From positions 57,681,819 through 57,745,818 of the forward strand of contig OU862908.1 of NCBI GenBank assembly GCA_917880885.1: a DNA stretch of 64,000 nucleotides. Reading direction: 5' to 3'. Each line of letters starts with the position of its first letter. Within the stretch, counting starts at the first letter, position 1. The notes under the pieces are model-generated. The model was not told where the DNA came from, did no database searches, and worked only from the letters and a program-made list of their open reading frames with translations. This stretch comes from Limnephilus marmoratus. Taxonomy: Eukaryota > Arthropoda > Insecta > Trichoptera > Limnephilidae. The translations under genes and the position numbers were made by a program. This document shows, in pieces, positions 22,970-34,228 of the stretch.

Positions 22970-23416
22970 TAACGTTTATTTGATAACTCTGCAAAGCGCC
23001 CCTAAAACGCAACAAGAAAATATCATAAAATGATTTCATAAATATGATATAATTCTTATTACATTGTAGAATCGGTTTTTAAAAATTGCTAAGACTGTTA
23101 TCTTTCAAATAATACTATGACAACTCAATAAACAAGGCATTTCAGCACCCCTTTGAAAAGTCATTTAAAGTGATGAAAAAAAAATAATTAAAAAATTGAT
23201 TATAACCTAACCTCATGTAACCTATTTAACCAAGCTTTTTACTCACTTTTAATGACTTCTCAAAGGAGTGCTGAAGATGCACATTGTTGAGTTGTCCGGT
23301 CATGTAGTCTATACGACCATCTTAAATCATAAGGCACGTACTTTCGAATACTTCAAGATTAATGCAATTAAAATTAGAAGTCAATTGACTGATTCAATAC
23401 ACTTAAAATTAGAAGT
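22970..23416. other. No gene recognised
   Basis: AT-rich. The end holds two copies of TTAAAATTAGAAGT(C/T)AATTGAC (23,367 and 23,403), a short direct repeat. The second copy is the target of the adjacent hAT-type insertion. Confidence 0.5.
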
Positions 23417-23424
23417 TAATTGAC

Positions 23425-24666
23425 TAGCGATGGGAATGATCGAAACTTTTATATAATCGAAATTTTTCCATCGAAACATCAAAAGAATCGAATGATTAAT
23501 CGATTAATCGCTCGGAGTTCAGGAGCAATAGCTGCGGTTAAGGGCAGTATATTTTCTCGCGGCGGGGGGGCAAAGTATGGTACATCTGTATGGCAACGTA
23601 GATTTTTTAATTGCTGGCAATGATTTCTTTACAAGCAACATTATTAATTTCTATAATTTACAATAATACTTTACTATCTCTAATCTATGGTTCGGCCCGA
23701 CCTTGAAACTGTTTCTTAGATCCGTATTATTATAGATAAGGTAATTTTATAGATGTTGCCACAATTCTGATTCTACGTGATTACATAGTTAACCTCAAAA
23801 TGACATTTAGATTGTAGGAAACTTATATATTAAAACAATCACCAAACTTTTTTTGCCATCGATGTTTATTGAATAATGATATCTTTGAACAGAAGCGTCT
23901 AATTCTAGCGCTGATAAACCATTTAGAATAAACCATCAATATTTTATAAAGTCACAAAATATTTAGAGGTACTAGTTATTACTCGATGAAATTAGAGACA
24001 TCGGTTGTTCATTTCGAATACATCAAATACACCAACCAAATCGATAAATACCCTCAAAATAACCCATTTACCTGCTTATGAAAAATAATCACCATGTCAA
24101 TCGTTAACACACACTGGAAACGTAAACCATAACCTAAAAGTAAATTTCGTCGTTTACAATTCACGTTTGAATACTACTATTGTCTCGGATTAACTAGTTT
24201 AACATATCGATTAATTCTGACCAATCACAACGCTTATCTCACATCGATGAATTCTTACGAATCACAGGGCTTGCCTTACATCGATTCCATTTCCGAGTGA
24301 ATTTTGACGTTTGAGTACTACGATTATATCGGTTTAACATTTCGATTAATTCTGACCAATCACAACGCTTATCTCACATCGATTAATTCTGACCAATCAC
24401 AGCGTTTCTGCGACATCGATTCCATTTCCGAGTGAATTTTGACGTTTGTGCACTACGATTATATCGGTTTAACATTTCGATTAATTCTGACCAATCACAA
24501 GGCTTGTCTCACATCGATTAATTCTGACCAATCACAGCGCTTCTTTGACATCGATGCGAGAATCGATTGTTAAAGAATCGATTTATCTATGATAATATAT
24601 CGAAATTCATCGATGGTAAAAAAGATCGATGCAACATCGATATTTCATCGATTGTTCCCATCGCTA
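23425..24666. mobile_element. Non-autonomous hAT-type element, 1,242 bp
   Basis: The ends are inverted: TAGCGATGGGAATGATCGA at the left, and the right end reads TAGCGATGGGAACAATCGA on the other strand. Flanking 8-mers TAATTGAC (23,417-23,424) and CAATTGAC (24,667-24,674) match at 7 of 8, the 8 bp target duplication expected of hAT. No transposase is encoded; internal open frames have no motif. The right third is an array of CCAAT- and ATCGAT-containing repeats, listed separately. Confidence 0.85.
24180..24560. repeat. Array of CCAAT/ATCGAT-containing repeats inside the hAT element
   Basis: The unit ATTAATTCTGACCAATCACA followed by RCGCTTNTCTCACATCG recurs. CCAAT starts at 24,221, 24,356, 24,392, 24,491 and 24,528; a decayed copy lies near 24,258. 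Two longer blocks with TTCCATTTCCGAGTGAATTT and GACGTTTG alternate with it. ATCGAT, the core of insect DRE/DREF sites, occurs repeatedly. Transcription factor binding is inference. Confidence 0.8.
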
Positions 24667-24674
24667 CAATTGAC

Positions 24675-24886
24675 TGATCTAGTACGTTTACCTAAGATAA
24701 TTCACGATCATCTTGATACTGCATTATGTCTTAGCAAGTGGAATAAGTGTTCAAGATGCTATGGCATGTTTCACCTGAATACATTTAAAAATCATATCGC
24801 TTATGTACTTCAGCCCTCTGACCCAAATCTGTCGACTATATGAAAATATAGTGTGCTGAAGCAGACATTTTCATCGGTAATTTTAA

Positions 24887-24917
<31 letters not shown>

Positions 24918-26690
24918 CTTTAGATTTTTTTTTTTTTAATTTTGGAAGTAACATCATTCATTTTTTCTTTTTTGAAAAGCGTATAAAAATCGAATATTTT
25001 GTTTAGAGCCCACTTCTGAGTAATCTTTCTAAGGTGGTAGAGGGTTTTACTGACAAGTCGGTCGTGATTTCAATTCATATTATTTCGTAATAATTATATA
25101 AAGAAATACGAATATTATTTTTATCCGAACTGGAACATAATTAACTAGGCCGCGACTAACGTATTCGTAGTGCCAATAAGTGTTATAAATACACGATTCT
25201 ATCTTCGTAATTTTCACCGAAAATAACCGATGGACAATTTTGAATTTAATTGCCAAGAAACAAGCATTTTTTTGTTAACACGTGGAAGGAATCTCACGGA
25301 TTTTAATCTGACAAATAACGATTATGCTCGCTTGGAAATACGAGATTTTCATAGCTGGAGATTAATTATACGGGACCCAATACTGATTTCAGCCGGCTTC
25401 AGGTAATTTATTTGTACAGACTCTACACTTCAATGGCAAAACCAGAAACCCGAAGAAATAATTTATTCAAGATCGTAATTTAGATAGATAGTTAGAAAGC
25501 TATATTTTTGGTCGTTCCAAGGAAGGTGAGTCCATGTTCTGTTAATATGTTTATTTATCTCAGTTAATTTTATTATGTGATAATAAAATCTTTAATTTCA
25601 TATTTATTAACAATACTGTTTATTTTATTTTAAAATAATCCTTCTAATTTAATCGTAAAGTTAGCATATCAAAGGCCCTGAGAGAGGATCATTGCTTTAC
25701 TATCTGCTAGCCTGGTTAATTAACCAGTGGCGCCCCTTTGTAAAAAAAATAAAGCTGGCAGATGTTTAATTCAAGATCGAAATTAATTCAAGATTCAAGA
25801 TAGCTAGATAGATATTTTAAAATGAATTTTGGTCTATCCTGATTATGTTTTATTTGTCCCAATTTATTTTTTATCATGTTATAACAATTTAATATTTTTT
25901 TATAGCAATTTGAAAAAATGTTCAATCGGAAAAAATGTTCTGCTATTGTTAAAAAATATGTTGAGCTAATTATATTACGTATCACTTTTAGCTCTTTTCT
26001 AAATTAATATACTACGTAACAAATTATTATTTCATTCAAATAATAGACCACAATGGTATGTTTTATTCTAATTACATCAATTGCCTTCCCTCTTGTGATT
26101 TCATCTTATTAAGATAACTGGAAACGATAAGGGTTGTATTCGTAATTGAATCAGTACAGGTACCTACCCTACAAATAGATTATTTCGATACGGTATCATT
26201 AGAGAGGTTGAAACGTTCCCAGACAGGTAGACATTACCGGATGGCGGCTTTACTTGAGACTTCGTTCTACCGGAGTTGCATCTCCGGGGAATTGTAAAAC
26301 GAAAATGCAAATGCAATTAAGGTGATTAGATTTAAATTTAATAAAGTTTTTCTGGTCTTATTTTGATGAACAAGAAGTCTTATTACGGGAACTGAAGGGT
26401 TGAACAAGATGCGGTTGGGAGTTGAAGAAACCCGGGTTGATGAAGAAAATTGTATTTTTTAATTAATTAAAACTTTTCATTACTAGACGCCATTGACTGA
26501 AAATAATCTCGGCAAGAAATAATTATTTCAAATTCTTAATGTTTAATTATTAGCATTTCATTTCTGAATATGTACTGTGTTTGATTTCGCATGTTTGTAT
26601 GCGCACTTGTTCATACAAGCAAGCTTTTGTTATCATTGTAGCGCGTATTATTTTTATCTATGTACGTAATAAAAAATAGCTCCGTATTAT
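24675..26690. other. No gene recognised; poly-T and weak tandem block
   Basis: A T-rich tract (24,889-24,938) may be an old retroelement tail in minus orientation. Around 25,463 and 25,790 a block with ATTCAAGAT..TAGATAGATA is repeated in diverged form. No coding signal. Confidence 0.4.
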
Positions 26691-26695
26691 CAACA

Positions 26696-26777
26696 GCTGA
26701 GGTGTCCGAGTGGTTAAGGAGTTGGACTTGAAATCCAATGGGTTTTACCCGCGCAGGTTCGAATCCTGTCCTCAGCG
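26696..26777 (+). tRNA. tRNA-Ser (UGA anticodon)
   Basis: Complete 82-base class II tRNA without intron. The acceptor stem GCTGAGG/CCTCAGC is perfect with discriminator G. The anticodon stem TTGGA/TCCAA encloses loop CTTGAAA with anticodon TGA at 26,729-26,731. The long variable arm required for tRNA-Ser is present (ATGGGTTTTACCCGC). The B box GGTTCGAATCC is intact. It decodes UCA serine codons in cytosolic translation. It is transcribed by RNA polymerase III from the internal A and B boxes, and an oligo-T terminator follows 3 bases downstream. This is the only feature here that looks like a functional host gene; CCA is not encoded, as expected in eukaryotes. Confidence 0.95.
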
Positions 26778-26780
26778 ATC

Positions 26781-26786
26781 TTTTTT
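26781..26786 (+). terminator. RNA polymerase III terminator of tRNA-Ser
   Basis: Six T residues begin 4 bases after the tRNA end, the normal stop signal for RNA polymerase III. Confidence 0.85.
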
Positions 26787-27999
26787 ATATTTTTTTACGG
26801 ATTAAAACACCTTTAGTTATTAGGTTTTTCGACTTTTTTATTAAAATTTCTTCAATTTATTACAAAAAATGTGAAAGTTATTTACGAAGGTGTTTTCTTT
26901 GATAAAAATGTCATATTATGAAGGGAATTCCACCACGAATAATTAAAGGCTTAAATTTTATTTTTTATTTTGTTTCCATGTATTATTTAATTCCTATCGG
27001 GATGTCATTTATCCAGTTCGTACCTCTTTCTGACCACACCTTGCTGGAAAAGTACCTACTTGAAATTTGGAACAAAGGCAAGAAAAAATCTCGAAAATTC
27101 AACCTATATACTTTATTTCCTAATAATATTCACTCCGTAAGTCATAAGAAGAATTTTGGTCAATCAGCACGTTGTCATCCACCGTCCGGACAATTTTATT
27201 TTTATTCTTTTGACCTTATTTATATTTTTAACGTGACAAAAAATCGCTTTTTATCTCACTTGTTTTTTCCTAGTATTTTTAACCCATTCCACTTTTATAC
27301 ATACCGACGCGACGCGACCCTTCCAAGTCACGTGACGGGACTACGTCGCGACGCCCTGCCGACAGTCGAACAGCGGCACCCGCCATGCTAATATGACGGG
27401 ACGTGTATTAAAACTTGTGTGTGGTAAAATGAAGAATTTACCTAAAATGGTTCAAGTGTATATCGCGGCACTTTCTCATATAATGTATGTAGCTACGCAT
27501 TATGATCCACTGATATGATGCCACTGAGAGATCCGTTTTAACCTTGTTTATTACATAAGTCGTTTTTGAGAAAGAGACAGCGATAAAAGTAGAGCTATCA
27601 GTGTTATATTATATATGTATGTCTTTAGATGAGATGACATAATTCAGAGTTTATTTTTTACAAATTAATTGCATTGATCAAAATTGAACCAGGCTAAACA
27701 AACAGGCTAAATAAAATTTAACAGTTTTATGTGTAAACTGTCAAAACTAAACTTTAAAACATTTCGATCAAATAAATCCAGGTACCTATTATAATACTAT
27801 ACGGTTGTACCACCCCAACCAGGAGCCCTCCTGTCCCGGTGCGACTGGAGTTTAACCGACCGGTATACACATGGCAACCTAATAAGCCAATATTGGAATT
27901 TAGGGATTGATTGAGCATTAGTTTTTATGTCTCACTTCCCCCTTTTCATTACTTCGAGTTCTGAAATTTTCTTGCTCACATTCTTGCCACTTATGGTCG
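26787..27999. other. No supported gene; 157-codon open frame considered weak
   Basis: An open frame at 26,918-27,391 has no recognisable motif. Its composition is that of AT-rich intergenic DNA, ending in a GC-rich CACGTG-containing patch (27,305-27,390). I do not call it a gene. The rest shows nothing. Confidence 0.45.
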
Positions 28000-28445
28000 C
28001 TTCTTTTTTATTTTATTTTTTATTTAGTAACTACTTATTTATTATTTTTTACATTTTTATATCAAACATGTTAGGTATATATATAAAATAGAATATATAT
28101 TCGTAGTCCTCCTCACTAGGAGATCCTGTGCTGAGGGGGACTATGCTTTGGATAAGTTTTCAGAGACTTCTATGGTTTAACTTCATTGTTTGGATAAGGT
28201 TTTCCAAAAACTTCTATGACGATGTTTTAAGTATACTAGTAAGTTCATTTTCCGATAGTTCCTTCAGCCAACATTTAATGTCCTTTATGTAGCTATTTTT
28301 TGTTTTAATTTGTTTGATACTAAATGGAAGTTTGTTATATAACTTTACTGCTAAAAATTCAGAACCTCTTTGTCCAAATGAAGAGTTACACTTTGGTATA
28401 TTAATGTCTGTTTGTTTGGCTCTGGTTTTATGAACATGTGAGGTG
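28000..28445 (-). pseudogene. Non-LTR retrotransposon 3' end with terminal hairpin (minus)
   Basis: On the minus strand from 28,440 the frame reads HVHKTRAKQTDINIPKCN, SSFGQRGSEFLAVKLYNKLP and SIKQIKTKNSYIKDIKCWLK. This is the conserved ORF2 C-terminal tail of Jockey/CR1-type elements. After the stop comes a hairpin with 11-base arms (28,105-28,115 and 28,132-28,142, one G.T pair). Then follows an A-rich tail with AATAAA-like repeats at about 28,000-28,030. 5'-truncated and dead. Confidence 0.75.
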
Positions 28446-29177
28446 TTGCCTCTGAATCATTTTTCAATGTTTTTTCTATTCTTAGATATTTCTATTTCAA
28501 TCTCTTCTTGCCTCTTCTCGATCCTACTTGGTTATTCTAAGTTCTGGCTTCTTCTTGTTTCTTCCAGCTTCTTTTTGGCCCGTCATGGCCCTTCTTGCCC
28601 ATTCTTGACTGTTTTAGTCTCTTCTAGTCTCTTAATGGATTTGCTTGCTTATTGTCGTCTCTTTTTTGCTTTATTGCTCCTTTTAAATCAATCCAGGTAC
28701 CTACCAATCTAAATATAGAACTCCGCTTAATTTGTAACCGGAAGCAAAACATTAACCTTTAAAACGTCTCCGTCAAAAACTTCTGACAACCTACACTTCC
28801 TCTCGTGTCAGGACGCGAAAGCTAACTTTCACCGCGTTTAATATAAGAAAGTTTAGGGCGCACGTATCCGTGCTTCGTTTCACCCCGCGGCCCTTTACCG
28901 GTGGCATCCACCCCTCGCCCCCGTGGCATGGGACCGCGCGAGCGCATCAAAGATAAATGTTAGAAAATATAATTTTTCGCTTGAAATAGTTCGATATATC
29001 ATTCTGTCATGACTTTTGGTTAACACGGCGAGCGGGTCCTCCCGCGGGATGCGGACACGAAATTGAGTAGGGCTGCTAGATAAATAATGCCTTTAAAAAT
29101 GAATTACAAGCGCGGGGCCCGGAGTCACGCGAGTGACATTGATGAGCTGAAGTTTAACTGTTTTTATTATTTTTTTT
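28446..29177. other. No gene recognised
   Basis: A T- and C-rich stretch with CTTCTTG-type runs (28,490-28,680) and a GC-rich patch at 28,800-28,950. No domain or RNA signal was recognised. Confidence 0.45.
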
Positions 29178-29298
29178 TTTAAATATGAATACCGCATAAT
29201 AACTGCTCCAAAATGTCTGTAGCCAATGAGATTATGGCATCCCCAATTGAGATATGGTGAGGCTGTAGATGGTGGGAAGGGGAAGGAGATAGATAAAA
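29178..29298 (+). repeat. Interspersed repeat family Y, copy 1 (partial)
   Basis: Has the family landmarks TGAATACCGCA, a GCCAATGAGATTATGGCATC block and CCCAATTGAGATATGGTGAG. It is cut short by the L2-like 3' end that follows. Confidence 0.7.
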
Positions 29299-29299
29299 A

Positions 29300-29420
29300 A
29301 AAATAATAATTGGATAGTTGTACAGCGCCGTTTTTGTGAAAAATCACCTCAAGGGCGCTGTACAATTTATTAAGAATTCTTAGTTTGTATCTAATTTTAC
29401 TATTTACAAATAGATACAGA
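29300..29420 (-). mobile_element. L2-like 3' end fragment
   Basis: A minus-strand copy of the same 3' end as at 12,764. TGTACAGCGCC and GGCGCTGTACA form an 11 bp inverted pair around the AAAAATCACCTCAAG loop, next to an (ATT)n-like tail at 29,303. No coding part remains. Confidence 0.7.
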
Positions 29421-29593
29421 AACATACCTACCTGGCAGGTAGGTAGGTTCCGATAAATACACTTTAATTAGAAAGTTTATGCGCGGAGAAGATACGGCTT
29501 TGCATGCGGAGGACATTCTATTTAAAACAATGGACATTGCACGATTTTACATTTGCTACCCCCATCACTATTAGTATTACATTTATTAAAAGA

Positions 29594-29746
29594 CTAGCTG
29601 AGGTACCCGGCTTCGCTCAGGACAACATTCGAAAGTGTACTGGAATGTCCCACAATGATGTTCCTGATTTCCTATTCCCGAACATTCCATAATATTCCAG
29701 AATGTTCCGGGTTGTTCTGGAATGTTGTGGAATGCTCTCAAACACT
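29594..29746 (-). mobile_element. Second (outer) Helitron 3' end
   Basis: CTAGCTGAGGTACCCGGCTT at 29,594 repeats the 3' end found 153 bp further right at 29,747. On the minus strand it is GAAGCCGGGTACCTCAGCTA, then G and T. Between the two ends lie TTC/GAA alternations at exact 5-base spacing (29,695-29,707 and 29,715-29,722). A duplicated 3' end suggests read-through past the first terminator. Confidence 0.65.
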
Positions 29747-29873
29747 CTAGCTGGGATACCCGGCTTCGCTCAGGGAGTTGATATGAGATTGTATGGTAGT
29801 TATAATTGTATTGGAATGAAGGATAGACTTCAAAATATAAGATTTTTTTTTTATTGTAAACATTTTCAACTAT

Positions 29874-31640
29874 TTACAATACTTGTTTATAAACAATATT
29901 TTTCATTTTGTTATCCGGGGTACATATGCACACATTTTTTGAATTTCCTACTCGAAAGCAAGCTACGTATAGCTGACCGTGGGAAAAGCAGGAATCTTTG
30001 AGGTTGATGCCGCAATGTTTTAAATTTTGTCCTTGCGCTTTGTTAATTGTAAAACTATAGGCTAATTTGATTGGAAATTGCAGCCTTTTAAATTGGAATG
30101 GCAGTTCAGTAGAGATCAGTGGTATTCTCGGGATAAATGCTGTGTGTCCTTTGTCCTTTCCAGTCATAAGTTCGGCTTCGATGATGTTATTCGATAGCTG
30201 TTTGACGACCATCCTCGTTCCATTACATAGTTTTGGTGAGTTGAGATTTCTGAGTAGTATGATCGGAGATCCAATTTTCATAATGTCATGGCATTCCTGG
30301 TACTTGCAAAGAGTTTAAAAATTCTGGAGGAAAATTGACACTTTCTTTAACGTTTACCATCGTGTTGATCAATTTGTATATTCTCTCTTCATCGGGAATT
30401 TTCTTTTGAATATTAAAATTGATATCGTCAACAATACTATTTTTAGTTGCCAAAATTGCCCTTCGAAAAAGCCACTCCGGATTGGTATAGTTATGAACAA
30501 TGTTTCGATAAATTTGGTCGATGAGCTCGTCTTTAGTAGTTGCTATGTTGCAGAAATCACTTTTGAGTTCAATTAGGCCGGTCGTCTGGTCAGTAGGATA
30601 TGTGCCTTCGCCTATTTGTAAAAGTTTTTGAGCAAAATGTGCTGTTGTTTCGTCTTTCGATAGTTCAACTCTCATATTTTTTGTTAGTCGCAGTATTTGT
30701 ACGTGTGGCCAAAGATGTGATTTTTTTAAGCATGCATTGATTTCGTCTGCTGGTGTTGACTTGCTGGGGATAACTGGAAGTGTTTGTCGAAAATCTCCTG
30801 AGAGTATGAGTAGAGCTCCTCCCATCACTTCATTGTTTCCTCGCAAGTCTTGAAATGTTCTGTCTACGGCTTCGAGTGATTTTTTAAGTGCCATTGTGCT
30901 TTCGTCCCAGAAGATAATTTTAGCTTGTTTTAGAAGTTCACCCCGTCTAGATGCTCTTGAGATTTTACATACCGGGAATTGCTCTTCAGCTATATTCAAC
31001 GGTAGTTGTAGGGCGGAATGGACAGTTCGTCCTCCTTCGATAAGTGTGGCGGGAATGCCGGATGATGTCAGTGCAAGTGCGATGTGTTATTTAGCACGTA
31101 CTTCTGCCAGCAATAGATTTATTAGAAACGTTTTCCCAGTGCCGCCTGGTACGTCTAAGTAAATAATTCCGCCAGTGTTGTTGTTGATCCGGTCCATGAT
31201 AACGTTGTAAATTTTTTTTTATTGTCATTGAGGAGTGGTTTGTTGTGAGCAATGTATTGAAGTAGTTCGTTGATTTTGTAGCTTTTTCCTTTTTAATATC
31301 GAAGTTCATTACACTGAAAGCATCTTGTCGTGGTGCTGACATCCCAAGTTGTACTAAGGTCTGGTTTTTTATTGCTAAACATTTATCTTCTAGGCGAATG
31401 AGTGCTTCATTAAAGATGTCGTCGTTGAACTCGATGGCCAGTTCTGGATGAACTTGTCGGATTTGGTACAGTATGTCATCACTCATACTCTGTTTGAAGG
31501 AGTCCCATAGCTGTTTTGCATTCGATGGGTTACACGTTGTTAGAATTATGGCGAATAAGTCTCTGATTTGTTCAGCTGAGGCTGTGAGTGAGACTTCTTG
31601 TAGTGTTAATTCCCAGTGGTTGTCATTTTCTTCTAGATGT
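29874..31640 (-). pseudogene. Helitron Rep-helicase, Pif1-type helicase part, broken
   Basis: Encodes the 5'-to-3' DNA helicase half of a Helitron replicase. In order on the minus strand: a pre-helicase block (LFAIILTTCNPSNAKQLWDS, then FNDDIFNEALIRLEDKCLA) near 31,390-31,560; Walker A PGGTGKTFL at about 31,130-31,150; Walker B IIFWDES; GDFRQTLPVI; RLTKNM; then the C-terminal INKAQGQNL and HGQLYVACFRV, with a stop at 29,874 at the family's usual place. Breaks: a frameshift near 31,285, an in-frame TAA at 31,087-31,089, and a frameshift near 30,283. The sequence before residue LEENDNHW merges into satellite DNA. The three breaks and missing Rep make it non-functional. Confidence 0.85.
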
Positions 31641-33560
31641 TTCCGGAACGTTTTAGACTCACTGACATACTCCGCCACTCCTTCCAGAAATTTGTACAGC
31701 CCTATCGAACCTTCTCGAACTTTTCGAAAACTTCTTAACCCACCGACATATTCCACTATTCCTTTCAGAACTTTGTACAACTTCATCGAACCTTCTAGAA
31801 TTTTCCGGAACATTCTAGACTCCCGACTTACTCCGCCACTCCTTCCAGAACTTTGTATAGCTTTATTGAACCCTCTAGACACACCGACACACTCCTCCAC
31901 TCCTTTCAGAACTTTCTACAGACTTATGGAATCTTCCAGAACTTTGTACAGCTTTTGTCGAACCTTCTAGAACTTCTCGCAGCATTGTGGAATCTTCTAG
32001 AATTTTCCGAAACCTTCTGGACACACCAACATACTTCTCTACTCCTTTCAGAACTTCTTACAGCTTTGTGGAATCTTCTAGAATTTTCCGGAACCTTCTA
32101 GACACACCGACACACTCCTCCACTCCTTTCAGAACTATTGACAGCCTTATAGATCCTTCTAGAACTCCTTCAAATCCTTTAGACTTACCGACATACTCCG
32201 CCACACCTTCCAGAAATTTCTACAGCTTAATTGAACCTTCTAGACTCACCGACATACTCCGCTACTCCTTCCAGAATTTGTACAGCCCTATCGAACCTTC
32301 TAGAACTTCTTACAGCTTTATGGAACCTTCTAGAATTTTACACACTCCTCCACTCCATTCAGAACTTTTTACAGCCTTATAGATCCTTCTAGAACTTTCT
32401 ACAGCTTTATAAAACCTTTTAGAACTTCCGGAACCTTTTAGACCCACCGACACACTCCTCCACTCCTTTCAACTTTGTATAGCTCTATCGAACCTTCTAG
32501 AGCTTTCGGAATCTTCTAGACTCACCGCCAATTATTTCGGAAAGCTTCTAGAACTTTCTCCATCCACAATTTTCTAACGCATTTGTGAACCATCAGATCC
32601 TTCTAGACTCACTGACTTACTCCGCCACTCCTTCCAGAACTTTGTACAGCTTTATCGAACCTTCTAAAACTTCTTACAGCATTGTGGAATCTTCTAGAAT
32701 TTTCCGGAACCGTCTAGACACACCAACACACTTCTCTACTCCTTTCAGAACTTTTTTACAGACTTATGGAACCTTCTAGAAGTTTCCGGAACCCTTTAGA
32801 CTCACCGACATACTCCACCACTCCTTCCAGAACTTTGTACAGCCTATCGAACCTTCTAGAACTTCCTACAGCTTTATACAATCTCCTAGAACTTTCCGAA
32901 ACCTTCTAGACTTACCGACATACTCCGCCACACCTTCCAGAACTTTCTACAGCTTTATTGAACCTTCTAGACACACCGACACACTCCTTCACTCCTTTCA
33001 GAACTTTCTACAGACTTATGGAATCTTCCAGAACTTTGTACAGCTTTATCGAACCTTCTAAAACTTCTTACAGCACTGTGGAATCTTATAGAATTTTCCG
33101 GAACCTTCTAGACACACCAACACACTTCTCTACTCCTTTCAGAACTTTTTACAGCCTTATGGAACCTTCTAAAAGTTTCCGGAACCCTTTAAACTCACCG
33201 ACATACTCCGCCACTCCTTCCAGAACTTTGTACAGCCCTATCGAACCTTCTAGAACTTCCTACAGCTTTATAAAACCTTCTAGAACTTTCCGGAACCTTC
33301 TAGACTTACCGACATACTCCGCCACACCTTCCAGAACTTTCTACAGCTTGATTGAACCTTCTAGACACACCGACACACTCCTCCACTCCTTTCAGAACTT
33401 TCTACAGCTTTATCGAACCTTCTTGAACTTTCCGGAACCTTCTAGACTCGTTGACATACTCCTTTACTTCTTCCAAAACATTCCAGAGTTTTATCGAATT
33501 TTCTAGAAGTTTCCGGAATCTTCTAGACTCTTCTTGAAATTTCTAGAGTCTTCTTCGAAC
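31640..33560. repeat. Satellite made of heat-shock-element-like TTC/GAA units
   Basis: About 1.9 kb of degenerate tandem repeats with TTCTAGAA, TTCCAGAACTTTGTACAGC and ACCGACATACTCCGCCACTC blocks. Heat-shock elements are alternating TTC and GAA triplets at 5-base spacing. Perfect runs occur: six units at 32,071-32,098, five at 31,793-31,815 and five at 33,278-33,300, among many shorter ones. Long open frames across it on both strands follow from the repeat lacking stops and are not proteins. Confidence 0.9.
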
Positions 33561-33859
33561 TTTCAGCCCATATATCTTCAAAAGCAAGCCCTTTAGGTAA
33601 AAACGAATACCCTTATTCCCTAGGGGGGATAAAGATCTACCATACCATATAACTCTCTTGATCGTACCGGCACTCGTTTCTGAGTTTTTGCGTTCCGCAT
33701 GCTTTTGTGGACTTTCTTTTATAATATATATTGATTAGTGACAAAAGTAGAGTTGATATTTATTTTGAAAAACTGGAGAATTTAGGACTCTTTAAGGTTG
33801 GAGAATGTTCATGAAATGACCTTTAAAAACGCTTAAAATTAAGTTTTTTTAATTCATTT

Positions 33860-34015
33860 TTTTATTATTATTTACAAATTAGTTATTTACAATGTCGCGG
33901 GCAATGAAGGTGAAGGTGAAAGGTTTTTGAGTTTATGGATATCGACTCAAAGGTGAGTTTTAAGAGTAGCTCTAAATTCCGCCGAGTCTGTGATCATTCG
34001 TAAGTGATGTGGCAG
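33860..34015 (-). pseudogene. L2-like ORF2 C-terminal fragment
   Basis: The minus strand near 34,013-33,945 reads GLPHHLRMITDSAEFRATLK then THL, the end of an L2-like ORF2. An (ATT)n tail lies at 33,862-33,873. Very short remnant. Confidence 0.65.
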
Positions 34016-34135
34016 TCCAGAAAGGTGGGGAAGACCCAGGCTATTCAGATCTGCTCACAAAATAGGATCGTCATTTCAAGATACATCTTGATTTTGAATG
34101 GTGATCTTACGTCTGGGAGTAGTATCTTCAATTTA
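34016..34135 (+). repeat. Interspersed repeat family Y, copy 2 (partial)
   Basis: Matches the second half of family Y: GTGGGGAAGACCCAGGCTAT, TCAGATCTG, then TGAATGGTGATCTTACGTCT and GGGAGTAGTATCTTC. Confidence 0.65.
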
Positions 34136-34167
34136 ACACAATTCAATCAATTAAAATTTGCTTGCTC

Positions 34168-34200
34168 ATGCCGGGATTTGAACCCTCGACCTATTGTGTC
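34168..34200 (-). other. tRNA-like B-box remnant
   Basis: On the minus strand GGTTCAAATCC (34,174-34,184) is a perfect RNA polymerase III B box, followed by CGGC. No matching A box or cloverleaf could be completed, so this is a SINE or tRNA relict at best. Confidence 0.35.
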
Positions 34201-34228
34201 TTGCAGTGTTTTATTTTGCTTCTTATAC

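Larger units (their letters stand above)
29747..33740 (-). mobile_element. Decayed Helitron with helicase remnant and internal satellite
   Basis: The minus-strand 3' end is CTAG at 29,747-29,750, preceded by GCGAAGCCGGGTATCCCAG, the common arthropod Helitron 3' hairpin. Going 5'-ward come the helicase C-terminal half (29,874-31,640), a ~1.9 kb satellite, and a probable 5' end near 33,600-33,740 (GTGCCGGTACGATCAAGAGA and a TATAATATATATTG edge). The Rep (HUH endonuclease) domain is absent, so the copy cannot be autonomous. Confidence 0.75.

Noticed and set aside
26918..27391. 157-codon open frame downstream of tRNA-Ser
   Set aside because: No recognisable motif, AT-driven composition in the first part and GC-rich non-coding sequence at the end; no splice or start context to support it.
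31473..33506. Long open frames rich in S, R, T, L and P across the TTC/GAA satellite
   Set aside because: Open frames occur in the same region on overlapping frames and only mirror the repeat; the helicase on the other strand explains the coding signal at the edge.
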